This document shows, in pieces, positions 25,194-34,003 of a stretch of 64,000 nt of DNA. Made by a program: the position numbers and the translations under genes. The DNA comes from JAXDMU01 sp963762435 (GTDB taxonomy: Bacteria; Pseudomonadota; Alphaproteobacteria; ATCC43930; CGMCC-115725). The stretch is from NCBI GenBank assembly GCA_963762435.1, contig CAVXLN010000003.1, forward strand, positions 248,001-312,000. Direction: 5' to 3'. The notes below the pieces were generated by a model that saw only the letters and a list, made by a program, of their open reading frames with translations, searched no databases and was not told the origin of the DNA. The number at the start of each line of letters is the position of its first letter. The first letter of the stretch is position 1.

Positions 25194-27599
25194 ATGATCG
25201 GCGGGTTCGAACGCATCAACAGGCAGCTGGCCGACCGGCTCGGCGCGCCCGGCATGCTGGTCGAGCTGATCGAGCAAGGCTGGCCGGTGGTGGCCGCCAT
25301 CCGCGGCGGCCTGCCCGCGAGTGCCGTGCAGGATCTGGTGCGGCTGGCCCGCGCCAATGGCGGCGAGACGCTGCTGCTGGGCGACGCGCGCAGAGAGCCG
25401 CATCTCGCCGACCATCCGATCGTGCGCGCCCGGCGCGGCGTTCGCTTCCTGGCCGTGACACCGATCCTCAAACCCGACGGCACGCAGATCGGCACGCTGG
25501 CCGCGTTCGGCGCGCTGCCGCACGAGATCCTGCCGGCCGATGCCGGCATCATGCGCGAGGCCGCGACCGAGCTTGCCGCCTCTGTCGAGAGCGGCGAGAC
25601 GGCGGCCGAGCATTGGCAGCTGGGCGCCATCCTGGCGGCGAGCCGCGACCGCTATCGCTCCGTCATCGACAGTCTGAGCGAAGTCGTCTTTCAGATCGAC
25701 CAAGCCGGCCGCTGGCGCTTCCTCAACCGCGCCTGGAGCCGACTCGCCGGCGAGGAAGTGACGGACGCGCTGGGCCGCAAGGCGCTCGGCCGCGCCGCGG
25801 CCGAGGACCGGCACGGGCTGCTCCAGCTCTATCGGGCACTCAAGGCTGGTGCGCCCCAAGCCGAGCCGCACGAGTTCCGCTATCTCAGTACCGACGGCAC
25901 CACCCGCTGGGCCGAGATCACCGCCTTCCCGGCCTATGACGAGGTCTCGGGCGCGCCGCTCGTCGCCGGCACGCTCCGGGATGTGACCGAGGCGCGCGAG
26001 ACCGAGGCTACCCGCAAGGCGGCGCGCGAGGCGACCGACCGCGCGAACCGCGCCCGAGCCGAGTTCCTGGCGACCGTGAGCCACGAGATCCGCACGCCGA
26101 TCAACGGCGTCGTCGGCATGACCGGCCTGTTGCTCGACACGCAGCTGACCCCCGAGCAATGGCGCTATGCGAGCACGCTGCGGACCTCGGCCGAGCATCT
26201 CCTGCAGATCATCAACGACATTCTCGACTATTCGAAGATCGATGCCGGCAAGCTCGAGTTCGAGCATACGCGCATGCGGGTGAGCGAGATCGTCGACAGT
26301 GTCATCGCCATCACGGCCCCCAAGGCCGGCGCCAAGGGCGTCGAGATCAAGCGCATCGTGCCCGCCACCCTGCCGCACAATCTCCTGGGCGATCCGGGCC
26401 GGCTGCGGCAGATCCTGCTCAACCTCGTCGGCAACGCGGTCAAGTTCACCGATCATGGCAGCGTCACGGTCGAGCTCGAGATCCGCGACGAGACGAATAC
26501 CGGCGCCTCCCTCGTCATGATCGTGACCGATACCGGCGTCGGCATTCCGGCGGATGCTATTCCCGGCCTCTTCTCCGAGTTCAGCCAGGTCGACAGCTCC
26601 GTCTCGCGCCGCTTCGGCGGCACGGGCTTGGGCCTCGCCATCTGCAAGCGGCTGCTGGACGGCATGAAGGGCGCGATCGCGGTCGAGAGTGCCGTCGGCA
26701 TCGGCAGCATGTTCCGCTGCACCGTGCCGCTCGAGAAGGATCCGAACCTCGATCCGGAGCTGCCGGTCGTCGAGCCTGAGCCCGCCGTCGCCGCTTTTGC
26801 GCTCAGGGGCCGCGTGCTGGTGGCCGAGGACAACCCGGCCAACCAGCTGATCATCGCGGCCGTGCTCGACAAGTACGGGCTCCGCGTCGATCTCGTCTCG
26901 AACGGCGTCGAGGCGGTCAATGCCGTGCGCAGCTTCCCCTACGATCTGGTGCTCATGGACATGCAGATGCCGGAGATGGACGGGCTCGAGGCGACGTTGG
27001 CGATCCGGCGCCTGGGCGGTAAGGCGGGATCCATCCCGATCATCGGCGTCACCGCCAACGCCTTCAAGGAAGACCATGACCGCTGCCGCGAAGCCGGCAT
27101 GCAGGATATCGTCACCAAGCCGTTCCGCTGGACCGATCTCGCCAAGCGCATGGCGCCATGGCTGCCCGCTTCGGACCAGCCCCCCGTCGAGCCGGCATCG
27201 GACGAGGCGGCACCGACGCCGCTCCTCGACGGGCTCGCGGTCGGGAGCCAAGCCGTCTATGACAAGCTCGTCAGCGAGGTCGGCCAGGAGGCGGCCCTTG
27301 CCATCACCGACGTGTTCCTGCGCGACAGCCGGGCGCGGGTCGGCCGCATGGCGGATCATGCCGCATCGGAGGATGCGATGGCGCTGGCGCGCGAGGCCCA
27401 TGCCTTGAAGGGCTCGGTCGACATGCTGGGCTTCGAGCGGCTGACCCTCCTCGCCTCGATGCTGGAGATGGCCGGCAAGGAGGGGGCGGATGCCGCCGAG
27501 ATATCCAGCCTCACCGCCAGCCTCAAGACCGAGTTCGTGTCGGTCGAGCAGCTCTGCCTCGAGCGGCTCGGGCGGACCGCTTATACCAAATCTCGGTGA
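25194..27599 (+). CDS. Hybrid sensor histidine kinase (GAF-PAS-HisKA-HATPase-REC-Hpt)
   Basis: This 801-residue kinase has no membrane helices. A GAF-like region covers residues 1-130, a PAS domain about 150-270, HisKA with phospho-His297 (FLATVSHEIRTPINGVVGM), HATPase with LVGNAVKFTD, DTGVGIP and GGTGLGLAI, a receiver with Asp589 (VLMDMQMPEMDG), and a C-terminal Hpt with His736 (AHALKGSVDMLGF). It therefore contains a complete His-Asp-His chain and can pass phosphate to the sigma-54 regulator upstream, as in LuxQ-LuxU-LuxO but in one chain. ATG 25194 follows GAGGCGAGG; GTG 25173 is also in frame. The last six codons and stop lie in a palindromic element. Confidence 0.92.
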   Translation: MIGGFERINRQLADRLGAPGMLVELIEQGWPVVAAIRGGLPASAVQDLVRLARANGGETLLLGDARREPHLADHPIVRARRGVRFLAVTPILKPDGTQIGTLAAFGALPHEILPADAGIMREAATELAASVESGETAAEHWQLGAILAASRDRYRSVIDSLSEVVFQIDQAGRWRFLNRAWSRLAGEEVTDALGRKALGRAAAEDRHGLLQLYRALKAGAPQAEPHEFRYLSTDGTTRWAEITAFPAYDEVSGAPLVAGTLRDVTEARETEATRKAAREATDRANRARAEFLATVSHEIRTPINGVVGMTGLLLDTQLTPEQWRYASTLRTSAEHLLQIINDILDYSKIDAGKLEFEHTRMRVSEIVDSVIAITAPKAGAKGVEIKRIVPATLPHNLLGDPGRLRQILLNLVGNAVKFTDHGSVTVELEIRDETNTGASLVMIVTDTGVGIPADAIPGLFSEFSQVDSSVSRRFGGTGLGLAICKRLLDGMKGAIAVESAVGIGSMFRCTVPLEKDPNLDPELPVVEPEPAVAAFALRGRVLVAEDNPANQLIIAAVLDKYGLRVDLVSNGVEAVNAVRSFPYDLVLMDMQMPEMDGLEATLAIRRLGGKAGSIPIIGVTANAFKEDHDRCREAGMQDIVTKPFRWTDLAKRMAPWLPASDQPPVEPASDEAAPTPLLDGLAVGSQAVYDKLVSEVGQEAALAITDVFLRDSRARVGRMADHAASEDAMALAREAHALKGSVDMLGFERLTLLASMLEMAGKEGADAAEISSLTASLKTEFVSVEQLCLERLGRTAYTKSR

Positions 27600-27729
27600 T
27601 CGCGACCGATCACCGAGGCCTCAGTCGCCGGGCGCCCACATCCGTGGGCTCGGCTTTCGCGCCATAGGGCGCGCGCGCACTTGCTCGCGATACCGGATCC
27701 CAGTGAGTCATGCTCACCGGGATCCGGTA
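27584..27729. mobile_element. Palindromic MITE-like element at the kinase 3' end
   Basis: The segment begins TACC after TTA (27581-27583) and ends GGTA before TTA (27730-27732), the same terminal arrangement as the IS630 copy at 17525-18690, and its right end shares TACCGG with that element. Inside are consecutive hairpins: 27592-27602 with 27605-27615 (11 bp, perfect), 27632-27637 with 27642-27647, and 27690-27707 with 27713-27730 (18 bp, one mismatch). It carries no gene. The stop codon of the hybrid kinase is inside the first hairpin. A plain terminator cluster is the alternative reading. Confidence 0.5.
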
Positions 27730-27825
27730 TTAGACAAACAATTTCAGGAAATTTCAGGTCCCTCTTAAGGACGGCACGGCCTTTAGGCCGCAATGATCGA
27801 CGGGTCGCCTCCGGAGACCCTTGCC

Positions 27826-28515
27826 ATGATGCTGCGCCTTCTCTCCACCGGGTTCGCCGTCTATGCCTCGGCCGTCATGGCCGCCGCCCGGGCGGAATCG
27901 CCGCTCGTGACGAATGCGACGCCGATGCAGCCCGGCGTCAATCAGGGGTCGGCCGACAGTTTCCGGGGCGATCACATCTGGTACTTCTTCGTTCAGCCCG
28001 GCGCGTTCCGGTTGACGGTTCAGATGCTGGGCATGAGTGGGGATTCCGCCCTCGCGGGCACGATCGGCACGGCGATCACGCTGGTGCCGACCTCGCCGCA
28101 CAGCCATTTCACCGCGGCCAAGACCGCCAATGGCACGGTCTATAGCGGCACCGTCGACCAGCCGACCAAGGTTTATATCCTTATCGAGCCGCCGCACAGC
28201 TCGCTGGTGCGGTCGGCGCGCAACTACGTCCTGGAGGCGACGGGGCAAGTCAGTTTCGGCGGCGGGGGCGCCGGGGGCGACCCGATCGTCGGCACCTATA
28301 TTTCGAAGCGCAACGATTACGGCGCCACGAAATTCATGGCCGATGGTCGGGTCGTCACCTCGAGCGATGCGGTCGGGCGCTGGGCGCTGTTCGATGCCGG
28401 GACGCAACTCTACAATATCCGGATCGGCGGCGATCGCCTGGCGGTGAAGCTGTTGCCCGGCCGTGGCCTGATCGAGCCGAGCAACGACTACGTGATCTTC
28501 GAGACGGCGGGCTGA
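27826..28515 (+). CDS. Exported protein of unknown function
   Basis: This 229-residue protein has a signal peptide (MMLRLLSTGFAVYASAVMAAARA). The mature part holds a beta-rich segment resembling pre-peptidase or PPC-type domains (DSFRGDHIWYFFVQPGAFRLTVQM), then a glycine-rich linker (SFGGGGAGGDP) and a short C-terminal beta domain. No catalytic motif is seen. ATG 27826 has GGAG nine bases upstream; an ATG 33 bases earlier is in frame but weaker. Confidence 0.65.
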   Translation: MMLRLLSTGFAVYASAVMAAARAESPLVTNATPMQPGVNQGSADSFRGDHIWYFFVQPGAFRLTVQMLGMSGDSALAGTIGTAITLVPTSPHSHFTAAKTANGTVYSGTVDQPTKVYILIEPPHSSLVRSARNYVLEATGQVSFGGGGAGGDPIVGTYISKRNDYGATKFMADGRVVTSSDAVGRWALFDAGTQLYNIRIGGDRLAVKLLPGRGLIEPSNDYVIFETAG

Positions 28516-28525
28516 CAATCGCGGG

Positions 28526-28735
28526 TTACGGCCCGCAGATCGAAACCTCAGCTGCGCCGCACGCCGCCAACTGCTCCGGCGCACCCTTGGCGAAGAGCAG
28601 CACGAAACCAGTCAAGAGTAGTGCCGCCACGAAGCAGCGCAGCATCGTCGGCGGCGCGCTGTGCCGTTGGGACGCCGCACCCGGCGCCCGCGCATCGCCG
28701 CTGACCGAGCCCATTCCTGTCGTGATATCCGCCAA
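28526..28735 (-). CDS. Small single-pass membrane protein
   Basis: This 69-residue protein contains one hydrophobic helix (MLRCFVAALLLTGFVLLFA) followed by a short Cys-containing tail (CGAAEVSICGP). TTG 28735 is chosen because a perfect AGGAGG lies five bases upstream. It is divergent from the winged-helix/NB-ARC regulator, with about 125 bp between the starts, so the regulator may control it. No homologue is recognised. Confidence 0.5.
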   Translation of the reverse strand: MADITTGMGSVSGDARAPGAASQRHSAPPTMLRCFVAALLLTGFVLLFAKGAPEQLAACGAAEVSICGP

Positions 28736-28861
28736 TTTTTCCTCCTGCACTTTTCCGGCTGATTTGATGACCGTCGTTTCACGGTGTGGCATTCTGCCCC
28801 AGCGGCTGGGCCCGGTCCTGAACCGGGCGCTGAAGTTTTGTGAAGAGTGCTGGGAGGCAGC

Positions 28862-31405
28862 GTGGCGCAACGCCCGGTTCGGCGTTACCGGTTCGGCCGA
28901 TACGAGCTGTGGTCCGACCAGAGGCGGCTGCTGGCCGACGGTGCCACCGTGCCGCTGGGATCGCGCGCCCTCGACCTGCTGGAGGCGCTGGTCGAAGCGG
29001 CGGGGGCACTCGTCGCGAAGGACACGCTCATGGACCGGCTGTGGGGGCATGTCGCGGTCGGCGACAACACCCTGCAGGTCCATATGTCGGCCTTACGCCG
29101 GGCGCTGGGTCCCGATGCCGGCGCCATCGTTACCGAGCAGGGGCGCGGCTATCGCTTCGTGGCGCCCGTGACGGCGCTCGAAGCGGCATCCCTGCCGACA
29201 CCGGACGAGCAGCCCGGCCCGGCGCCGCTTGCCAACCTGCCCCAGGCGCCAGCCCGGCTGATCGGGCGGGATGCGGATGTGGCGGCCGTGACGGCGCTGC
29301 TCGGGCGCGAAAGGCTGGTGACCATCACGGGGCCGGGCGGCATCGGCAAGACCACGCTGGCGCTGGCGGTCGGGCGCGCGGTACTGGCCGACCAATCGGC
29401 GGATTTCCCGGACGGCGTCTGGTTCGCGGAGCTGGCCGGTCTCGAGGATCCGGCCCTGGTGCCGAGCACGGTCGCCACAGCGCTGGGCTTGCGCCTGTCC
29501 GGCACGGTCACGGCCGACGCGCTGGCGGGGGCTCTCGAACAGCGGGCGCTGCTGCTGCTGCTCGACAATTGCGAGCATGTCGTGGCCGAGGCGGCGGCGC
29601 TGGCCCAGCACCTGATCGAGGCGGGACCGGGGCTGCGCGTGCTGGCGACGAGCCGCGAGGCCTTGAGGGCCGCAGGCGAGCAGATCCATGCGCTGCAGCC
29701 TTTGGGACTGTCGCCGGCGCCGGTGCGGGGGGCGGAAGATGCGCTGACGGCCCCCGCGATCGAGCTCTTCGTCGAGCGCGCCCGCGCCGCCGATGCGGGA
29801 TTTGCCCTCGATGACCGGAACGCCCAGACGATCGCCACCATCTGCCGGCGGCTCGACGGCATAGCACTCGCTTTGGAGCTGGCCGCGACGCAAGTGCCGC
29901 TCTTGGGCCTGGAGGCGCTCGAAAGCCGGCTCGATGAGCGGTTCCGCGTGCTGGTGAGCGGGCGGCGCACGGCGCTGCCGCGGCATCAGACGCTGCGGGC
30001 CGCCCTCGATTGGAGCCATGATCTCTTGGCCGAGGATGAGCGGCTGCTGCTGCGGCGGCTCGCCATCTTCAGCGGGCTCTTCACGCTGGCCGCGGCCGAG
30101 ACGGTGGCGGCCGATGAGGCGCTGCCGGAATGGGAAATCATCGGCCCGCTGACCTCGCTCGTCGCGAAATCGCTCCTGGTGCTGGATCGTACGGAAGGCG
30201 AGGCGCGCTATCGCCTGCTCGAGACGATGCGCGCCTATGCGCTCGAAAAGCTCGAGGCGGCAGTCGAGACGGCCGCCCTTCGGCAGCGTCACGCCGCATA
30301 TCAGCGCCAGCTCTGGGAGGGGCTCAGCAACCGGCGCGTCCACATGCCGGAGCCGGTCTGGCATCCGGCCGTGGCCCATCTGGTCGATGACGCGCGGGCC
30401 GCCCTCGATTGGAGCTTCGGACCGGACGGCGCGGTGGCGGACGGTGTGGCACTCGCGGCCGCGACCCGATCGCTCTGGCCGACGCTGGGGCTGGGCTCCG
30501 AAGGCGAGCGTTGGGCATCCTTGGCCCTGGCGCGGGCCGATGCAGCGACACCGCCGGTCATGGTCGGCTGGCTGTGGCATAGCGTGGCCAAGCTCAAGGA
30601 CGATACCGGGCTCGAAGCGTCGATCGAGGCCGGGCGAAAAGCGATCGAGATCTTCCGGGCCGTGAGCGAGCCGGTCGGGCTGGCGCTGGCGCTGTGCACG
30701 GTGGGCGAGTGCCTGGTGTTCCTGGGCCGCAACGACGAGGCCGAGCCGCTGCTGCTGGAAGCGCTGGATTTGCTGCGCACGACGCAAGTGCCGATCGCCG
30801 AGATCAGCCTCAATTTCGCGCTGGGCTCGATCCGCACGCAAGAGGGCGCCATAGCCGAGGCGAAGGCGCTGTTCGCACGCGCGCTGCAGGTTGCCGCAAC
30901 CAGCGGCGAGACGCGCATCGCGCTGATGCTGACTGTGAATCTGGCCTCGGCCGCGTACAGCATGGGCGATTATGACGAGGCGGCCGAGCGCTGCCGCGCC
31001 GTGCTCAAGGCGGTCGAGCACACGCCCAACATCTCGGCCCGGGCGCTCGCCTGGGTCAATCTGGTGGCGGCCCTGATCGGGCGCGGCGATCTCGACGACG
31101 CTTTGAATGCGGCGCGCGAAGGGATGCCGCATGTGCGCAAGGCGGGGGTGCAGCTGGCTTTCCTCGACTATCTGGCGCTCCGGGCCGGCCGCGCCGGCCG
31201 GCTCGAGACGGCGGCACGGCTGCTCGGCCACGCCAACGAGGCGGCCCGGCAGCATCGCTTCGACCGGCATTTTCACAGTTTGCGCGTCGTCGCCGAGCTC
31301 GAGACGCTGCTCGAGGCCGAGTTGGCACGAGAGCGGCTGGCCGCACTCGAAGCCGAGGGGGCGGCACTCAGCGAGGATCAGACGCTGGCGCTGGCGCTGG
31401 CGTGA
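28862..31405 (+). CDS. Winged-helix / NB-ARC ATPase / TPR transcriptional regulator
   Basis: This 847-residue regulator starts with an OmpR-type winged helix (about residues 8-102; LGSRALDLLEALVEAAGALV, QVHMSALRRALG, GRGYRFVAPV) without a receiver domain. A STAND/NB-ARC ATPase follows, with Walker A GPGGIGKTT at 157-165, Walker B LLLLLDNCEHV and RVLATSREAL. The C-terminal 350 residues are helical TPR-like repeats (ALCTVGECLVFLGRNDEAEP, AAYSMGDYDEAAERCRAVLK). STAND proteins oligomerise on sensing a ligand through the repeat region, so this is a one-component signal integrator. GTG 28862 follows GGGAGG; GTG 28847 is in frame. The inducer is unknown. Confidence 0.9.
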   Translation: MAQRPVRRYRFGRYELWSDQRRLLADGATVPLGSRALDLLEALVEAAGALVAKDTLMDRLWGHVAVGDNTLQVHMSALRRALGPDAGAIVTEQGRGYRFVAPVTALEAASLPTPDEQPGPAPLANLPQAPARLIGRDADVAAVTALLGRERLVTITGPGGIGKTTLALAVGRAVLADQSADFPDGVWFAELAGLEDPALVPSTVATALGLRLSGTVTADALAGALEQRALLLLLDNCEHVVAEAAALAQHLIEAGPGLRVLATSREALRAAGEQIHALQPLGLSPAPVRGAEDALTAPAIELFVERARAADAGFALDDRNAQTIATICRRLDGIALALELAATQVPLLGLEALESRLDERFRVLVSGRRTALPRHQTLRAALDWSHDLLAEDERLLLRRLAIFSGLFTLAAAETVAADEALPEWEIIGPLTSLVAKSLLVLDRTEGEARYRLLETMRAYALEKLEAAVETAALRQRHAAYQRQLWEGLSNRRVHMPEPVWHPAVAHLVDDARAALDWSFGPDGAVADGVALAAATRSLWPTLGLGSEGERWASLALARADAATPPVMVGWLWHSVAKLKDDTGLEASIEAGRKAIEIFRAVSEPVGLALALCTVGECLVFLGRNDEAEPLLLEALDLLRTTQVPIAEISLNFALGSIRTQEGAIAEAKALFARALQVAATSGETRIALMLTVNLASAAYSMGDYDEAAERCRAVLKAVEHTPNISARALAWVNLVAALIGRGDLDDALNAAREGMPHVRKAGVQLAFLDYLALRAGRAGRLETAARLLGHANEAARQHRFDRHFHSLRVVAELETLLEAELARERLAALEAEGAALSEDQTLALALA

Positions 31406-31413
31406 TGTGCGGG

Positions 31414-31602
31414 AAACGCCACCTCACCTTCCCCTTGCTGACGCAATGGGCCCCTTCCCCTGCCACGCGCTTGGCGCGTGGCTTGCTTCGCAAACGGAGC
31501 GCCGCGCTTTAGCGCGCGCTCCCCCAAATTGGCGGAGAGGAGATTTTTAGCCATAGCTCTCCTCTCCGCCCCAGGTGGGGCGGAGAGGCCGGGTGAGGTG
31601 GG
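31414..31602. repeat. Dispersed palindromic repeat region
   Basis: A perfect 13-bp inverted repeat with a two-base gap lies at 31561-31573 and 31576-31588 (CCTCTCCGCCCCA and its complement). Outer arms CCACCTCACC near 31419 and GGTGAGGTGG near 31591 are also complementary. The segment is non-coding and separates two convergent genes, so it may serve as a bidirectional terminator. Confidence 0.55.
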
Positions 31603-31614
31603 GAACGCTCGGAA

Positions 31615-32220
31615 TCACCCGTCCGGCGGCGTGTGATAGCGTAGCCGGTTCCACTCATAAAGCGGCATGCCTTGACCTCGGAACGGCTGCGGCTCCGGCT
31701 GTGGCGCTGGCCGCGGCGGCGGCTCGGGCGCTTCTCTGCCCTCGTTGATGAACCAGCCTTTGTGCTGCCAGACCGAGAGCTCGACGGGGATGCCGAGCTC
31801 GTCGCAGAGGCCGATGATGACGTCGCCGACCCGGATGGTGAGGAGCTCATCCTCGATATCCGGGTCCATGAGACGCTCGTGCAGATCGGTCAGCAGGCTC
31901 TCGGGTTCCGATGTGGCCTCGACCATCAGGGCGACATCACGGGCGACCTGGTGCTTCTTGGCGCGCAGACGTGTCGTCTCTATCGCCTGCTCGCGATCTT
32001 TCGTTTGGCGCTTCTCCGCACTCTTCGCCTTCATCTCGGCAAGCTTCGCCTTGAAGGCCAGGGTCTGGCGGATCGAGCGGGCGACGCGCGTGAAAGCGAG
32101 GCTGAGCTCCGCGCAATCGGCATCGCCGGCGGCCGCGATCCGCTCCTTGAGCGTCGCTGCCACCGCCAAGCCGAGCTCGGCCAGCTCTTCCAGGATCTCG
32201 CGATCCCGCTCCGTCTCCAC
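31615..32220 (-). CDS. Hypothetical protein with coiled-coil centre
   Basis: This is a 201-residue soluble protein. Residues 1-90 are helical and charged (LAFTRVARSIRQTLAFKAKL, then a Lys/Glu-rich stretch that likely forms a coiled coil). A middle segment contains ESLLTDLHERLMDPDIEDELL and VGDVIIGLCDELGIP, and the end is proline-rich. I recognise the FTRVARxxRQTL pattern from uncharacterised alphaproteobacterial proteins but not a function. GTG 32220 is chosen because GGAGG lies seven bases upstream. Confidence 0.65.
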   Translation of the reverse strand: METERDREILEELAELGLAVAATLKERIAAAGDADCAELSLAFTRVARSIRQTLAFKAKLAEMKAKSAEKRQTKDREQAIETTRLRAKKHQVARDVALMVEATSEPESLLTDLHERLMDPDIEDELLTIRVGDVIIGLCDELGIPVELSVWQHKGWFINEGREAPEPPPRPAPQPEPQPFRGQGMPLYEWNRLRYHTPPDG

Positions 32221-32317
32221 CGCTCCACCTCCTTGTTCATCAATATGAACAAATAAGGAACATGACGGCGGCCGATAGGTCAATCCCTGCTGGATTCCGT
32301 CCTGTGCATAAGTCGGC

Positions 32318-32602
32318 TCACACCTCCGTCAGCCGGACGATCACCGGCTGGCCGTCCATATACTGGCCCATCTCGCGGCCCAAGGTCTTGTAATGCTCGC
32401 TGGCGCGGTGGGCGGCGACGGCGTTCTGGTCGACATAGCGTTCCATGAAATGGAATGTGGCGGGCTGGTCCGAGCGGCTGAGCTCGTAAAGCTTGCAGCC
32501 GGGCTCCTCGGCATTGACCTTGGCGACGAGCTGCTTCGCCACCTTTTCGAAATCCCCTTCGCTGCCGGGCTTGACCTTGATCGTCACGAACGCTGCGAGC
32601 AT
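32318..32602 (-). CDS. Antibiotic biosynthesis monooxygenase (ABM/YgiN-like) domain protein
   Basis: This is a 94-residue single ABM domain: FVTIKVKPGSEGDFEKVA, CKLYELSRSDQPATFHFMERY, and AAHRASEHYKTLGREM. These dimeric ferredoxin-like proteins act as cofactor-free oxygenases, quinol monooxygenases or heme-degrading enzymes; small stand-alone members are usually of unknown substrate. ATG 32602 is preceded by GGAGG. Its start overlaps the end of the S24-like gene by 19 bases on the same strand, so the two are co-transcribed. Confidence 0.88.
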   Translation of the reverse strand: MLAAFVTIKVKPGSEGDFEKVAKQLVAKVNAEEPGCKLYELSRSDQPATFHFMERYVDQNAVAAHRASEHYKTLGREMGQYMDGQPVIVRLTEV

Positions 32603-32985
32603 CGAGCTTTCCTCCCTGTTTCTTGATGATGCATTGATAGCCTGGCCGTGACGGTAAGCGCTAGAAGTGCTTGACGTTCCCGTGGGTGTCCTCGGCCCCG
32701 GACGACGCGGCCATAGATGATGCCCGCGATGCCATTATCGTGGCCGTGATTGTTCGAAATCATGCAGCGGCCGTGGCCATCCTTGCGCGTGATCTTGTGG
32801 GCGTCGATATAGCGGCCCCTCACCTTGCAGAACACGATATCGCCCACCTCATAGGTTTCCTGGCGCACATAGGTGTTCGGTGAAGGGTTGCTGAGGATGG
32901 GCAACATCGAATTGCCGCTGCACCGCATCGTGCCGATGCCATGGTCATCGAGATCGCGCAGAAGGCGATCGTATTTGGATGTCAT
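32584..32985 (-). CDS. S24/S26-like peptidase domain protein without HTH
   Basis: This 133-residue protein has the LexA/signal-peptidase fold motif CSGNSMLPIL, with Ser26 as candidate nucleophile, then EVGDIVFCKVRGRYIDAHKITR, with Lys64 as candidate base, and SNNHGHDNGIAGIIYGRVV. There is no DNA-binding domain and no membrane helix, so it is neither a LexA-type repressor nor a conventional signal peptidase. ATG 32985 has GGGGGAAAG upstream. It overlaps the ABM gene. Its target is unknown. Confidence 0.68.
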   Translation of the reverse strand: MTSKYDRLLRDLDDHGIGTMRCSGNSMLPILSNPSPNTYVRQETYEVGDIVFCKVRGRYIDAHKITRKDGHGRCMISNNHGHDNGIAGIIYGRVVRGRGHPRERQALLALTVTARLSMHHQETGRKARCSQRS

Positions 32986-33043
32986 TTGTTCTTTCCCCCG
33001 GCTCCGGGTCCGGGCATTTCGTTTCTCTTTCAGGTTCCTTCCC

Positions 33044-33670
33044 CTAGCACCGAGACAGTGGTCCGGCAAGCATCGCAGGCTGTGGCGACTGGCCATCCAG
33101 ATGGGCAAGGCTCCGGAAGGTCACCGACCACCTCGTCACCGCCATCTCGGCTATACTGTGCTCCCACTCCCAGCGCGCCTCGCCGCAGAGGTGATATGCG
33201 GCGCGCGGTTTCAACGGCGCCTTGGCGCGGATGAACCCTCGATCGGCGCGCTTCCGGAAGCGCAGGGTCGCCTCGGCGCCGAGCGAGACGCCGATGACAT
33301 GCTCGAACATCGGCCGGTCGCGATGCCAGCCGATTCCGGCACCGGGGTCGTACCGGATCAGCAAGGCTTGAACGAGATCCTCGTCACCGAGACCGGCGAA
33401 GGAAGCGGCGCGCGCTCGCAAAGGCAGGAGGAAGTCCGGGATGGGTGTGGCCCGCTCGTACGCCGCCCTATCATAGTCGTAGCGCCAGCCGAAGGCGGCG
33501 GTCAGTCTTTTGCCGAGAAAGCCCTGGAAGCGGAAGGGTGTGAGCTCGACCGCATCGATGCGGCGGATGAGCTCGGCCGCTTCCTCGGTGCTGACGATAT
33601 CGTCATGCTGATCGAGGCCGGGCAGGATGGGGGCGCCGAACAGGTCGCCCTGCGATGCGGAAAGAGCCAT
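33044..33670 (-). CDS. AlkB-like 2-oxoglutarate/Fe(II) dioxygenase
   Basis: AlkB proteins demethylate alkylated DNA or RNA bases using Fe(II) and 2-oxoglutarate. The 208-residue protein has the metal triad His116-x-Asp118 (GIGWHRDRP) and a distal His (WEWEHSI), with the 2-oxoglutarate-binding Arg in TRWSVTFRSL. LIRYDPGAGIGWH is typical of the ALKBH2/ABH-like bacterial subgroup. ATG 33670 is chosen; GTG 33694 is in frame. No ada or other repair gene adjoins it. Confidence 0.9.
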   Translation of the reverse strand: MALSASQGDLFGAPILPGLDQHDDIVSTEEAAELIRRIDAVELTPFRFQGFLGKRLTAAFGWRYDYDRAAYERATPIPDFLLPLRARAASFAGLGDEDLVQALLIRYDPGAGIGWHRDRPMFEHVIGVSLGAEATLRFRKRADRGFIRAKAPLKPRAAYHLCGEARWEWEHSIAEMAVTRWSVTFRSLAHLDGQSPQPAMLAGPLSRC

Positions 33671-33717
33671 GCGCGAAAGATGGTGTCGCGGCACGCGATT
33701 ATCGACGGGCGGCGATC

Positions 33718-33915
33718 ATGCCCCATCGTGTTCGCAACACGCCTTGGCCGTCGCGCGCCGCCATCATCAATACCGGCTCGAAGCAGATCGAGGGCGGCGA
33801 TAGCGATTTCTATGTGATCTGCCCGGACGATACCGTGTCGTCCGAGCTGGATGCGGCCCGGATCCTGTGGAGTGGCGGCGACATGACCGAGAACCGGCCC
33901 GCCCTCTCGCGCTGA
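33718..33915 (+). CDS. Small hypothetical protein, doubtful
   Basis: This is a 65-residue reading frame beginning MPHRVRNTPWPSRAAIINTG, with a segment SDFYVICPDDTVSSELDAARILW that looks like plausible protein sequence rather than antisense noise. It lies divergent from alkB with 47 bases between starts. No homologue is recognised and the ribosome site is weak. Confidence 0.3.
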   Translation: MPHRVRNTPWPSRAAIINTGSKQIEGGDSDFYVICPDDTVSSELDAARILWSGGDMTENRPALSR

Positions 33916-34003
33916 CACCCGGACTGGACCCAACGCTTCGACGCCTTCGTGGCGCAGCAGCAAAGGAAATAGATGAACAAGTGCAAATGCGCGGCTGGTT
34001 CGC

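Noticed and set aside
28847..28861. Upstream GTG start for the NB-ARC regulator
   Set aside because: The GTG at 28862 has GGGAGG at the right distance, while the GTG at 28847 has no ribosome site.
29093..31276. A 727-codon open frame on the minus strand
   Set aside because: It is antisense to the winged-helix/NB-ARC/TPR regulator and has no recognisable domain.
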